Shown here in pieces: positions 6,171 through 13,997 of a stretch of DNA of 18,134 nucleotides; the first letter of the stretch is position 1, and every line of letters begins with the position of its first letter. A program made the position numbers and the translations under genes. A model generated the notes under the pieces. That model was not told the DNA's origin and did not search any database. It was given only the letters and a program-made list of their open reading frames with translations. Source of the stretch: JANMMJ01 sp031373255 (GTDB lineage: Bacteria > Pseudomonadota > Alphaproteobacteria > Rhizobiales > Aestuariivirgaceae); the NCBI GenBank assembly GCA_031373255.1, contig JANMMJ010000256.1, positions 1-18,134 of the forward strand. The letters are read 5' to 3'.

Positions 6171-7676
6171 ATGCATAAGTTTCAGGGATTTCTGCAGGCT
6201 GTGATCGCGGCAGTCGTGCTGCTGGCGCTACCCGCCGCGGCTGAACCGGTCACAATCACCTTCATCCTCGCCAATGACACCTACAAGATCGACGGTGATC
6301 AGGTTCGTGGCGGATTTGCCAGGCTCAATGCCGTGGTCAAGGCCGAGCGCGCCAAGGGCGGCCATGTCGTCTATGCCCATGCCGGCGATTTGATTTCCCC
6401 ATCCCTCCTCTCAAGCTTCGACCAGGGGGCCCATACCATCGCCCTCCTGAACCTCGAACCGCCCACTATTTTCGTGCCCGGCAATCACGAATATGATTTC
6501 GGTCCGGAGGTATTCACCAAGCGCATGAAGGAAGCCAACTTCGCCACCGTGGCAGCCAATCTCCGCAAGCCGGACGGACGCATGTATCCCGGCATGATCG
6601 ACAAGATGACCACCTCGATCAATGGCGCTAACATCGCCATGATTGGCCTCACCGCCGACGACAGCCCGGTCAAATCCAGCCCGGGCAATCTGAAGTTCCT
6701 GCCCACGGTTGAAACCGGCATCGAAATGGCCAAAGCGATCCGCAAGGTCGGCGCTGACTTTGTGGTGGGCGTCGTTCATGCCAACCGGGCCCAGGACCGC
6801 GCGCTTTTCGACAGCCGCGCCTTTGACCTGATTCTCAGTGGCGACGATCATGACCTGATGGTGTTTTACGATGGCAAAACGGCCATGGCCGAAAGCCGCG
6901 AAGAGGCTGAATATGTCGTCATTGTCGAGGCCACCATTGATGTGACCGAGAAGGATGGCAAGCGGAGCGTCAGCTGGCATCCGAATTTCCGCATCATCGA
7001 CACGGCCACGGTGACGCCCGATCCTGTGACGCAAAAGAAGATCGACGAATTCAACGGTCAGCTCTCCAAGGAGCTCGATATAGAAATTGGCGCGACCTCG
7101 GAGCCGCTCGACAGCCGCAAGGCGACGGTGCGTACCATGGAAGCGGCCATCGGAAATCTGGTGGCCGATGCGGCGCGTGAAGCCGTGGGCGCCGACATTG
7201 CCATCACCAACGGCGGCGGCATACGCGGCAATAAGGAATATCCTGCCGGCAGCAAAATCACCCGCCGCGACGTGTTGAGTGAACTGCCCTTTGGCAACCG
7301 GACAGTGAAGCTCGAGGTGACCGGCGAGGCTGTTCTGGCGGCTCTCGAGAATGGCTTCAGCGACGTGGAAAATTCTGCCGGCCGCTATCCGCAGGTTTCG
7401 GGCCTAACGGTGGAGGTCGATCTCAAAAAGCCGAAGGGTGAGCGCGTGATTTCGGTCGTGATTGGCGGCAAGCCGCTCGACAAGGCGGCAAAATATACGC
7501 TGGCCACCAATGACTACATGTATGGTGGAGGCGACGGCTACACCTCGCTGAAGGACGCCAAGCCGCTCTTTGGCGTGCGCGACGCAAAGCTCATGGCCAA
7601 CGATGTCATGGCTTATATCACGGCACGGAATACCGTGGCGCCAAAGCCCGAAGGCCGCATCAAGGTGAAGATGTAA
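6171..7676 (+). CDS. Secreted 5'-nucleotidase/UshA-type metallophosphoesterase
   Basis: The 501-residue product has a signal peptide (MHKFQGFLQ plus hydrophobic core, cleavage probably after Ala24 in PAAA-EP), so it acts in the periplasm. The metallophosphoesterase domain shows ANDTY (34-38), AHAGD (69-73), GNHEYDFG (104-111), VVHANR (201-206) and SGDDHDL (223-229). The C-terminal nucleotide-binding domain shows ITNGGGIRG (345-353), FGNRTV (374-379) and GGGDGYT (452-458). This family hydrolyses nucleotides or UDP-sugars to scavenge phosphate and nucleosides. Two usual metal-ligand histidines appear changed (Tyr38, Asp225). ATG 6171 is chosen because GGAG lies seven bases upstream and the signal peptide starts there. 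The 3' end overlaps the convergent ABC ATPase gene by 17 bp. The precise substrate is not determinable. Confidence 0.88.
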   Translation: MHKFQGFLQAVIAAVVLLALPAAAEPVTITFILANDTYKIDGDQVRGGFARLNAVVKAERAKGGHVVYAHAGDLISPSLLSSFDQGAHTIALLNLEPPTIFVPGNHEYDFGPEVFTKRMKEANFATVAANLRKPDGRMYPGMIDKMTTSINGANIAMIGLTADDSPVKSSPGNLKFLPTVETGIEMAKAIRKVGADFVVGVVHANRAQDRALFDSRAFDLILSGDDHDLMVFYDGKTAMAESREEAEYVVIVEATIDVTEKDGKRSVSWHPNFRIIDTATVTPDPVTQKKIDEFNGQLSKELDIEIGATSEPLDSRKATVRTMEAAIGNLVADAAREAVGADIAITNGGGIRGNKEYPAGSKITRRDVLSELPFGNRTVKLEVTGEAVLAALENGFSDVENSAGRYPQVSGLTVEVDLKKPKGERVISVVIGGKPLDKAAKYTLATNDYMYGGGDGYTSLKDAKPLFGVRDAKLMANDVMAYITARNTVAPKPEGRIKVKM

Positions 7677-8265
7677 CAAGCCGGAGGTCCTCGGCAATTG
7701 TTGCCGGGGCACCTTCAAGGCGAATGAGACGCTGCGCCGCCATGCGATCGGCGGCGACGGCATGCGTGACGAGCACGCAGGTGAACCGGTGCTTGTGCCA
7801 AAGTCCGGCCACGAGCTTTCGCATTTCATTCGCCGTCGCTTCGTCGAGCGATACGAATGGCTCGTCAAGCAGCAGGGTTTCCGGGCCGATTGAAAGCGCC
7901 CGCGCCAGCGCGGCGCGGCGCGCCATTCCGAGCGAAAGCGCCCGGGGGAAAGTGTTGATATCGTCCTCAAGACCCACAGCAGTCAGGGCGTCTCTGATTG
8001 CTGTTCCGCCGACGATCTCGATGTTTCCGCCGACCGTCATCCACGGAAGCAATCGCGGCTCCTGAAACACCACGCCAAGACGGCCAACACCCGAAACCGA
8101 CCCGGCATAATCATCATCCAGCCCGGCGATGATCCGGAGCAGCGTCGTCTTGCCAGACCCCGATGGGCCGGTGATGACTGTAAAACTACCTGGATCGAGA
8201 TCGAACGTCACATCGCGCAAAACGTGCCTTTGACCAAACGACTTGCGCTGAATCTCAATATGCAT
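7660..8265 (-). CDS. ABC transporter ATP-binding protein, SsuB/TauB type
   Basis: The 201-residue protein is a short nucleotide-binding subunit that would energise the importer encoded just upstream. Motifs are Walker A GPSGSGKTT (33-41), Q-loop Gln68 in VFQEPRLLPW, a variant signature LSLGMARR (110-117) where LSGGQ-like sequence is usual, Walker B LLLDEP (131-136), D-loop SLD (139-141) and H-loop His168. It is shorter than typical SsuB/TauB proteins, mainly at the C-terminus. ATG 8265 is chosen over a further upstream frame start because it overlaps the permease stop by 11 nt, the usual coupled arrangement. The 3' end overlaps the nucleotidase gene on the other strand. Confidence 0.88.
   Translation of the reverse strand: MHIEIQRKSFGQRHVLRDVTFDLDPGSFTVITGPSGSGKTTLLRIIAGLDDDYAGSVSGVGRLGVVFQEPRLLPWMTVGGNIEIVGGTAIRDALTAVGLEDDINTFPRALSLGMARRAALARALSIGPETLLLDEPFVSLDEATANEMRKLVAGLWHKHRFTCVLVTHAVAADRMAAQRLIRLEGAPATIAEDLRLVTSSP
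7689..7709. terminator. Weak hairpin just past the nucleotidase stop
   Basis: CCTCGGCAA (7689-7697) and TTGCCGGGG (7701-7709) pair over nine positions with one T-G wobble around a 3-nt loop. It lies 13 nt beyond the nucleotidase stop and inside the 3' end of the ABC ATPase gene. There is no T tract after it, so termination would have to be inefficient or factor-assisted. Confidence 0.3.
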
Positions 8266-9013
8266 GCGAAGCCTCAAGCCGCCAGCGCCGCGCATGCCGC
8301 TCCCACGGCCGGATCAGCAGCCACTCGATCAGTTGCACGACGATCACGAAGGCCAGCGCATAGGCAAGGATGCGGGCAATATCGAAATTCTGGAAATAAA
8401 GCTGGATCTGGAAGCCGACGCCATTGCTCCGCCCGAGAAGCTCGACCACCAATACGATCTTCCAGATCAGCGCCAGTCCCGATCTCACAGCCGCGGCGAT
8501 ATAGGGCTCAAGCTGCGGGTAGACGATGGCCGTCAGCCGCTTGAGTGGTGCAATGCGAAAGACTTGCGCAACCTCATCGAAACCCGGATCAAGTGCGCGC
8601 GTTCCCTCCCTGATGGTGACTGCAACATTGGGGATCTTGTTGATCGCAACCGCAAGGACCGCCGCCGCTTCGGTCAGCCCGAACCACACATAGCAAAGCA
8701 CGATGGTGACCAGTGCCGGCATGTTGAGCGCGAAAATCAGCCAGGAGTCGAAGAACCGGTTGGCCGTGGCACTTCGTCCAAGAAATATGCCGATGGCCGT
8801 CCCGATTCCCATGGCGAGCACAAAGGCCGCCACGACGCGCGCCAGCGTTGCGGCAATATGCCGGAACAGTTCACCCGATTGCGCCTCTTCGATCATGACC
8901 GCAAAGACCTGTTCGGGCGGCGGCAGATTGCGCACCGGGGCGAAATGGGCCGCCAGCCACCAGATACCGGCTAGGACCGCAAGCGATCCGATGGGCCAAA
9001 GCCAGCGGCTCAC
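8255..9013 (-). CDS. ABC transporter permease, SsuC/TauC type
   Basis: The 252-residue inner-membrane protein has about six hydrophobic segments (roughly 5-24, 58-80, 92-112, 115-130, 172-192, 213-234) and the cytoplasmic coupling loop EVAQVFRIAPLKRLTAIVYP (147-166), the EAA-loop equivalent. This matches the BPD_transp_1 permeases of sulfonate, taurine, nitrate or thiamine-precursor importers. The start is GTG at 9013, one base after the binding-protein stop (TGA-G-GTG), so translation is probably coupled. It should work as a dimer with the downstream ATPase. Substrate unknown. Confidence 0.9.
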   Translation of the reverse strand: MSRWLWPIGSLAVLAGIWWLAAHFAPVRNLPPPEQVFAVMIEEAQSGELFRHIAATLARVVAAFVLAMGIGTAIGIFLGRSATANRFFDSWLIFALNMPALVTIVLCYVWFGLTEAAAVLAVAINKIPNVAVTIREGTRALDPGFDEVAQVFRIAPLKRLTAIVYPQLEPYIAAAVRSGLALIWKIVLVVELLGRSNGVGFQIQLYFQNFDIARILAYALAFVIVVQLIEWLLIRPWERHARRWRLEASHAY

Positions 9014-9014
9014 C

Positions 9015-9980
9015 TCAATCGAGCTTCATGAATGTGCCAGGCGACAACGTTCCCTGCTCGCCGGTCAGCTCCTTGCCGCCATATTCCGCCAGAGCCGCGA
9101 AAAGCAGCGCAGCCTTGGCTTCGTCCATGCCGGGACTATCGGGAATCCCCGCACGGAAGCCCTCGCGCAAAGCCGCAAGCTGGGCATCGTCGGCAGGCTT
9201 GATCAGCTCCCGCAAGCGCTCCCATTCTGCGTCGGAGGTCTTGAGAATGTCCTTGGCCTTGCGAGAGGCTTGCGCCAGACCCTTGACTGCTGCCGGGTGG
9301 GACTTTGCCCAGGACTCCGAGAACACATATCCCAGAAGCGGAACGGAAGGATCAAGGCCCAGTTCATTTGCTGCATCCGCGACCGAGGCAATCTCTTTCA
9401 TGCCCTTGGCTTTCAGCTTAGCTGCGAGGTGCCAGAAATTGATCGCCGCATCGAGTTCGCCCGACTCAAGCTTTTCGTTGATCAGTGGCGGCGCCGCGAA
9501 CACCGGCTCGGCGTCGCGCGCCAGATCGAGCCCGTATTTCTTTTTGGCAAAGGCCTGCAGCAACACCCAGCTCTTGTCGGTCGGACCACCCCCGACGCCG
9601 ATCTTCTTGCCCTTGAGGTCTCCGATATTTGCAACCGGCGAGTCCTTCGGAACGATCACGCCGCCAACTTGCCGCGAATAGGGAATGAAAGTGAAATCCT
9701 TGCCGGCAGCGCGCTGTTGTGAAACCCAGATCCAGTCCGTCAGGATGACGTCGGCTTCCCCGCCCATCATCATGATGTCGGCACTCTGCTTGCCGGCGAC
9801 GGGAACGATCTGCACATCGATGCCATGCTTGGTATCGAGTCCATGCGTTTTGATGACATCAAGCTCCCAGTTGAGCGTGCCGCTCTTGAGTGAGGCAATC
9901 CTCACCAAATCTGCCGCAGAAACCGGCTGAATCGCGGCGATTGCCATGAAAAACAGAAGGAAGCCAAGCAGTTTGCGCAT
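9015..9980 (-). CDS. ABC transporter periplasmic substrate-binding protein, SsuA/NMT1-like
   Basis: The 321-residue product starts with a signal peptide (MRKLLGFLLFFMAIAAIQPVSA, cleavage near residue 22). The mature part has the two-lobe pattern of the nitrate/sulfonate/taurine binding family: VRIASLKSGTLNWELDVIKT (26-45), GEADVILTDWIWVS (74-87), GDLKGKKIGVGGGPTDKSW (120-138), then ESGELDAAINFW. ATG 9980 is selected because it begins the signal peptide and has GGAA about eight bases upstream; the frame stays open further upstream to 10040. It is first in the three-gene importer operon and divergent from pepP. The ligand (sulfonate, nitrate, pyrimidine precursor or other) cannot be assigned. 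Confidence 0.88.
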   Translation of the reverse strand: MRKLLGFLLFFMAIAAIQPVSAADLVRIASLKSGTLNWELDVIKTHGLDTKHGIDVQIVPVAGKQSADIMMMGGEADVILTDWIWVSQQRAAGKDFTFIPYSRQVGGVIVPKDSPVANIGDLKGKKIGVGGGPTDKSWVLLQAFAKKKYGLDLARDAEPVFAAPPLINEKLESGELDAAINFWHLAAKLKAKGMKEIASVADAANELGLDPSVPLLGYVFSESWAKSHPAAVKGLAQASRKAKDILKTSDAEWERLRELIKPADDAQLAALREGFRAGIPDSPGMDEAKAALLFAALAEYGGKELTGEQGTLSPGTFMKLD

Positions 9981-9999
9981 GTTCGTATTCCATTGAATC

Positions 10000-10018
10000 G
10001 AGCTATATATCTTAGCTC
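10000..10018. repeat. Inverted repeat in the ABC operon/pepP divergent promoter region
   Basis: GAGCTA (10000-10005) and TAGCTC (10013-10018) are perfect inverted repeats around the 7-bp TATATCT. The site lies 20 bp upstream of the binding-protein start and about 47 bp upstream of pepP. It could be an operator or contain a -10 element (TATATA); the evidence is symmetry and position only. Confidence 0.35.
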
Positions 10019-10064
10019 CAGACCCTACTTCGGACTCCACCGATTCAAACCTTAAGAAAAGTTC

Positions 10065-11879
10065 ATGTTCCAGTCATTTCAGGATACCAGCGAAAAGCAC
10101 CTCAGCGCAGCCCGGGTTTCGTTGCTGCGCGGCGAATTGCAGCGGCGCGGGCTCGATGGTTTCATCGTACCGCGGCAGGATGAATTCCAGGGCGAATACG
10201 TGGCACCCTATGCCGAGCGCCTGCGCTGGCTGACGGGCTTTGCCGGGTCCTGGGGAACCGCGATCCTGATGCAGGACCGGGGCGCCATCTTCGTCGATGG
10301 CCGCTACACCATCCAGGTCCAGCAGCAGGTCGATCTGTCGATTTTCACGCCAAAGCACCTGACCGATGAACCCCCCGCCAAATGGCTCGAAGCCGAACTG
10401 AAGGCGGGTGAGAAAGTCGGCTACGATCCGTGGCTCATGACGGCGGACCAGGTCACCCGCCTGTCCGCCGCCTGCGAGAAAGCAGGCGCCAGTCTGGTTG
10501 CGGTCGAAGGCAACCCCATTGACGAGGTCTGGCAGGGCCAGCCCGAGCGGCCTCAGGGACTCGTCAGCGTTCAGCCCACCCAGTTTGCCGGGTGCAGCAG
10601 CACGGAAAAGCTCAAGGACGTTTCGGCGGCCCTGGCTAAGGCAGGTGCCGATGCACTGGTGCTTACGCAGCCTGATTCCACCGCCTGGGTATTCAATATC
10701 CGCGGCTCAGATGTGTCGTACACACCCGTCGTGTTGGCTTATGCTATCCTGCATCGCGAGCGGCCCGCCGAATATTTCGTCGACCCGTCCAAAATGCCGG
10801 AGGATGTGCTTGCTCATTTGCAGGGCGTCGCCCGGATCAGGCCGGTTTCAGAGCTTGAAACTGCTCTCAAGGAGCTGGGGGCTCACAAACGCAGCGTCCA
10901 GATTGATCTCGAATCGGCACCCGAGCGCATCCGCGCCCTCCTTCAGGACGGTGGCGCAAGCATCGTCAATGGCCGCGATCCCTGCACCTTGCCCAAGGCC
11001 CGCAAGAATGCCACGGAGCAGGAAGGCGCGCGCGCCGCCCACCGCCGCGATGGCCAGGCAATGTGCCGTTTTCTGGCCTGGCTTTCGGAAACAGCACCCA
11101 AGGGTGCGGAGACTGAAATATCGGTTGCCATAAAGCTGGCTGAAATCCGGGCCGCCACGGGAATGCTGAAGGATCTTTCCTTCGATACGATTTCTGCCGC
11201 GGGGCCCCATGCCGCCATCCCGCATTATCGCGTCAGCGAGGCGACGTCGCTTCCATTGCAAATGAACCGGATTTTCTTGATCGACTCCGGTGGCCAGTAT
11301 CAGGACGGCACCACCGACATCACCCGAACGGTGATTGTGGGCGAGGCAACCGGCGAGATGAAGGATCGTTTCACCCGCGTGCAGAAGGGCATGATCGGCA
11401 TTTCCCGTGCCCGCTTTCCCAAAGGCACCTGTGGCTCGCAACTTGACATCCTCGCCCGTCAACATCTCTGGAGTGCAGGCCTCGATTACGATCACGGTAC
11501 AGGACACGGCGTTGGCGCATTCCTGTCGGTCCATGAAGGCCCGGCCCGCATCAACAAGACCGATCGTACGCCACTCGAAGCTGGAATGATTCTCTCCAAT
11601 GAACCCGGCTACTACAAGGCCGACGGCTACGGCATCAGGATCGAGAACCTGCTGCTTGTGCGCGAACTGGAGCCAGTTGAAAGTGGAGATCGCCCCATGT
11701 ACTGGTTCGAAACGCTGACCCTCTGCCCCATTGACCGCAACCTGATAGCTCCCGCCCTGCTCTCCAGCGAAGAACTGGACTGGCTGAATGCCTATCACGC
11801 CCGTGTTTTAAAGGAGATCGGCCCGTTCCTTGAGGGTGCCGACTTGAAATGGCTTATTGCGGCCAGCGCACCGATTTGA
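10065..11879 (+). CDS. pepP: Xaa-Pro aminopeptidase (aminopeptidase P, M24B family, long form)
   Basis: The 604-residue product has the three-domain layout of the long, XPNPEP1-like aminopeptidase P, which removes N-terminal residues preceding proline in the cytoplasm. The pita-bread catalytic domain shows IDSGGQYQDGTTDITRT (406-422), TGHGVGAFLSVHEGP (479-493), SNEPGYY (511-517) and GIRIENLLL. By alignment with human XPNPEP1 the five dinuclear metal ligands are Asp407, Asp418, His481, Glu513 and Glu527, all present with near-identical spacing. The N-terminal creatinase-like domains begin at about residue 15. ATG 10065 has a purine-rich but weak ribosome site (AAGAAAAG). The gene converges on ligA, ending six bases from its stop. 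Confidence 0.93.
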   Translation: MFQSFQDTSEKHLSAARVSLLRGELQRRGLDGFIVPRQDEFQGEYVAPYAERLRWLTGFAGSWGTAILMQDRGAIFVDGRYTIQVQQQVDLSIFTPKHLTDEPPAKWLEAELKAGEKVGYDPWLMTADQVTRLSAACEKAGASLVAVEGNPIDEVWQGQPERPQGLVSVQPTQFAGCSSTEKLKDVSAALAKAGADALVLTQPDSTAWVFNIRGSDVSYTPVVLAYAILHRERPAEYFVDPSKMPEDVLAHLQGVARIRPVSELETALKELGAHKRSVQIDLESAPERIRALLQDGGASIVNGRDPCTLPKARKNATEQEGARAAHRRDGQAMCRFLAWLSETAPKGAETEISVAIKLAEIRAATGMLKDLSFDTISAAGPHAAIPHYRVSEATSLPLQMNRIFLIDSGGQYQDGTTDITRTVIVGEATGEMKDRFTRVQKGMIGISRARFPKGTCGSQLDILARQHLWSAGLDYDHGTGHGVGAFLSVHEGPARINKTDRTPLEAGMILSNEPGYYKADGYGIRIENLLLVRELEPVESGDRPMYWFETLTLCPIDRNLIAPALLSSEELDWLNAYHARVLKEIGPFLEGADLKWLIAASAPI

Positions 11880-11885
11880 CGAGTA

Positions 11886-11908
11886 TCAGGCGGGATTGAC
11901 CCGCCTGA
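11886..11908. terminator. Hairpin between pepP and ligA, formed by the last ligA codons
   Basis: TCAGGCGGG (11886-11894) and CCCGCCTGA (11900-11908) form a perfect 9-bp stem with a 5-nt loop. It covers the ligA stop and its last codons (RVNPA) and begins six bases after the pepP stop. Neither side has a T tract, so it may slow or protect 3' ends more than act as a simple intrinsic terminator. Confidence 0.5.
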
Positions 11909-13997
11909 ACCATTCGTCTTCGTCTATCACTTCGACGCCGAACTTCTGCGCGTCTTTCAGCTTTGAACCAGCACCAGGACCCGCAACCAGAAGATCGGTT
12001 TTCTTCGACACCGAGCCCGCAACTTTCGCGCCCAGACGTTCCGCCATCGCCTTGGCTTCTTCACGTGTCATTTTCTCAAGTGCGCCAGTGAACACCACAG
12101 TCTTGCCCGCCACCGGCGACGTGGTGCTGACCGGCGCAAGCGGCTCAGGCTTCACTTGCGCCAGCAGGTCATTCACCACTTGCACATTGTGCGGCTCGCC
12201 GAAGAACTGCGCGATAGACTCCGCCACGATATCGCCGATGCCATCGAGTGCGTTGAGTTCCATCATTGATTCAGCGCTTGCATCGGCATAGGCGGCGGTC
12301 ATTTGATCGCGAAACAGCTCTGCGGAAGGATAGGCACGAGCCAGCGCTCGGGCCGTTGTTTCGCCGACATGCCGGATGCCAAGCGAAAAAATGAAGCGGT
12401 CGAGTGCAACGTTCCGCCGCGCGTCAATGGCGTTGAAAAGTTTAATTGCACTGGCCTCTCCCCAGCCCTCGCGATCCTTAAGCTTTTTGAGCGCACGCTT
12501 GTCGCGTGCTTCAAGCGTAAAGATATCGGGCGGCGATTGGATGAGTCCGTCGTCGTAAAATTCCTGGATTACCTTGTCGCCCATGCCTTCGATGTCAAAG
12601 GCATTGCGTGAGACGAAGTGTTTGAGCCGTTCGACGCGTTGCGCCGGACAAATCAGGCCGCCAGTGCAGCGCCGGATTGCATCGAGCTTGCCGCCTTCGC
12701 GCTGTTCGCGTTCGGCGTGACTGCCACACACCGGGCAGGTCTGTGGAAATTCGTACGGCATGGCGTCAGTGGGACGCTTCTCGGCGACAAATCCCAGGAT
12801 TTGTGGAATGACATCGCCGGCGCGCTGGATGAGTACGGTATCGCCAATGCGAATATCCTTGCGTGCAATCTCGTCTTCGTTATGCAGCGTTGCATTGGAG
12901 ACGACGACACCCCCGACGGTGACGGGCTTGAGACGCGCTACCGGAGTCAGGGCACCGGTGCGGCCAATCTGGATGTCGATAGCTTCGAGGACCGTTGTCG
13001 CCTTCTCAGCGGAGAATTTATGCGCCAGGCCCCAGCGCGGCGAGCGCGACACAAAGCCCAGCCGCTGCTGCCAGTCCAGCCGGTTCACCTTGTAGACAAC
13101 GCCGTCGATATCATAACCAAGTTCAGCGCGCTGGCTCTCGATAAGCCGGTATTGCGCCAGCAACTCGTCGGCAGAGGCGCATAGGACAGTGAGCGGATTG
13201 ACTGGAAAACCCCAGCGCTTGAAGGCCTGGACCACATCCCACTGGCTGGCACCCGGCAATCCGCTGTGATCGCCCCAGCTATAGGCAAAGAAACGCAACG
13301 GGCGGCTGGCCGTAATCGTGGAATCGAGTTGCCGGAGGCTACCCGCAGCGGCATTTCGCGGATTGGCAAAAACTTTCTCCCCGGCTTGATTCTGTTTCTC
13401 ATTCAATGCCCGAAAGTCCTTGTGGGACATGTATATTTCACCACGCACTTCAAACACGGAAGGGAAGTCCCCTGCACTGACCCGTTGGGGCACGTCCTTC
13501 ACGGCCCTGACATTGACCGTTACATTCTCTCCCTCTTGGCCGTCGCCCCGCGTCGCCGCCTCCACCAACCGGCCATTTTCATAGCGGATCGACAGCGAGA
13601 GTCCGTCGATCTTTGGCTCGGCCGTAACCTCCACTTCCGCCTCGTCACCGAGACTCAGAAACCGCCGCACTCTCGCGACGAAATCGCGGACCTCTTCTTC
13701 AGCGAAGGCATTCGCAAGCGAAAGCATGGGCACACGATGGCGGATCTTGCCAAATTTCTCCTGCGGGCTCGCGCCAACGGCGCGCGACGGAGAGTCGTCC
13801 CGCACCAGTTCGGGAAAACGCTCCTCAATTGCTGCATTACGCAGCCTCAACGCGTCGTAAGCGGCATCCGATATCGACGGGGCATCATCCTGATAATACG
13901 CGCGGTCATGCGCGGCGATTTCCGTAGCCAGTCGCGCAAGCTCTGCCTCCGCCTCTTCGACCGTGAGAACTTCTACCGCCCGCTCCTTCGGCGCCAT
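11886..13997 (-). CDS. ligA: NAD-dependent DNA ligase
   Basis: The 703-residue LigA seals nicks during replication and repair using NAD. Domains appear in full: the NAD-binding Ia domain (HDRAYYQDDAPSISDAAYD), the adenylation domain with KIDG (Lys129 is the AMP-accepting lysine) and KVFANPRNAAAGSLRQ (208-223), the OB fold with SNATLHNEDEI (367-377), a four-cysteine zinc finger (Cys421, 424, 444, 450), helix-hairpin-helix repeats (for example ALDGIGDIVAESI) and a BRCT domain from about 628 (VAGKTVVFTGALEKMTREEA). ATG 13997 overlaps the recN stop by one base (TGATG), implying coupled translation. It is last in the ftsZ-bamD-recN-ligA run. Confidence 0.97.
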   Translation of the reverse strand: MAPKERAVEVLTVEEAEAELARLATEIAAHDRAYYQDDAPSISDAAYDALRLRNAAIEERFPELVRDDSPSRAVGASPQEKFGKIRHRVPMLSLANAFAEEEVRDFVARVRRFLSLGDEAEVEVTAEPKIDGLSLSIRYENGRLVEAATRGDGQEGENVTVNVRAVKDVPQRVSAGDFPSVFEVRGEIYMSHKDFRALNEKQNQAGEKVFANPRNAAAGSLRQLDSTITASRPLRFFAYSWGDHSGLPGASQWDVVQAFKRWGFPVNPLTVLCASADELLAQYRLIESQRAELGYDIDGVVYKVNRLDWQQRLGFVSRSPRWGLAHKFSAEKATTVLEAIDIQIGRTGALTPVARLKPVTVGGVVVSNATLHNEDEIARKDIRIGDTVLIQRAGDVIPQILGFVAEKRPTDAMPYEFPQTCPVCGSHAEREQREGGKLDAIRRCTGGLICPAQRVERLKHFVSRNAFDIEGMGDKVIQEFYDDGLIQSPPDIFTLEARDKRALKKLKDREGWGEASAIKLFNAIDARRNVALDRFIFSLGIRHVGETTARALARAYPSAELFRDQMTAAYADASAESMMELNALDGIGDIVAESIAQFFGEPHNVQVVNDLLAQVKPEPLAPVSTTSPVAGKTVVFTGALEKMTREEAKAMAERLGAKVAGSVSKKTDLLVAGPGAGSKLKDAQKFGVEVIDEDEWFRRVNPA

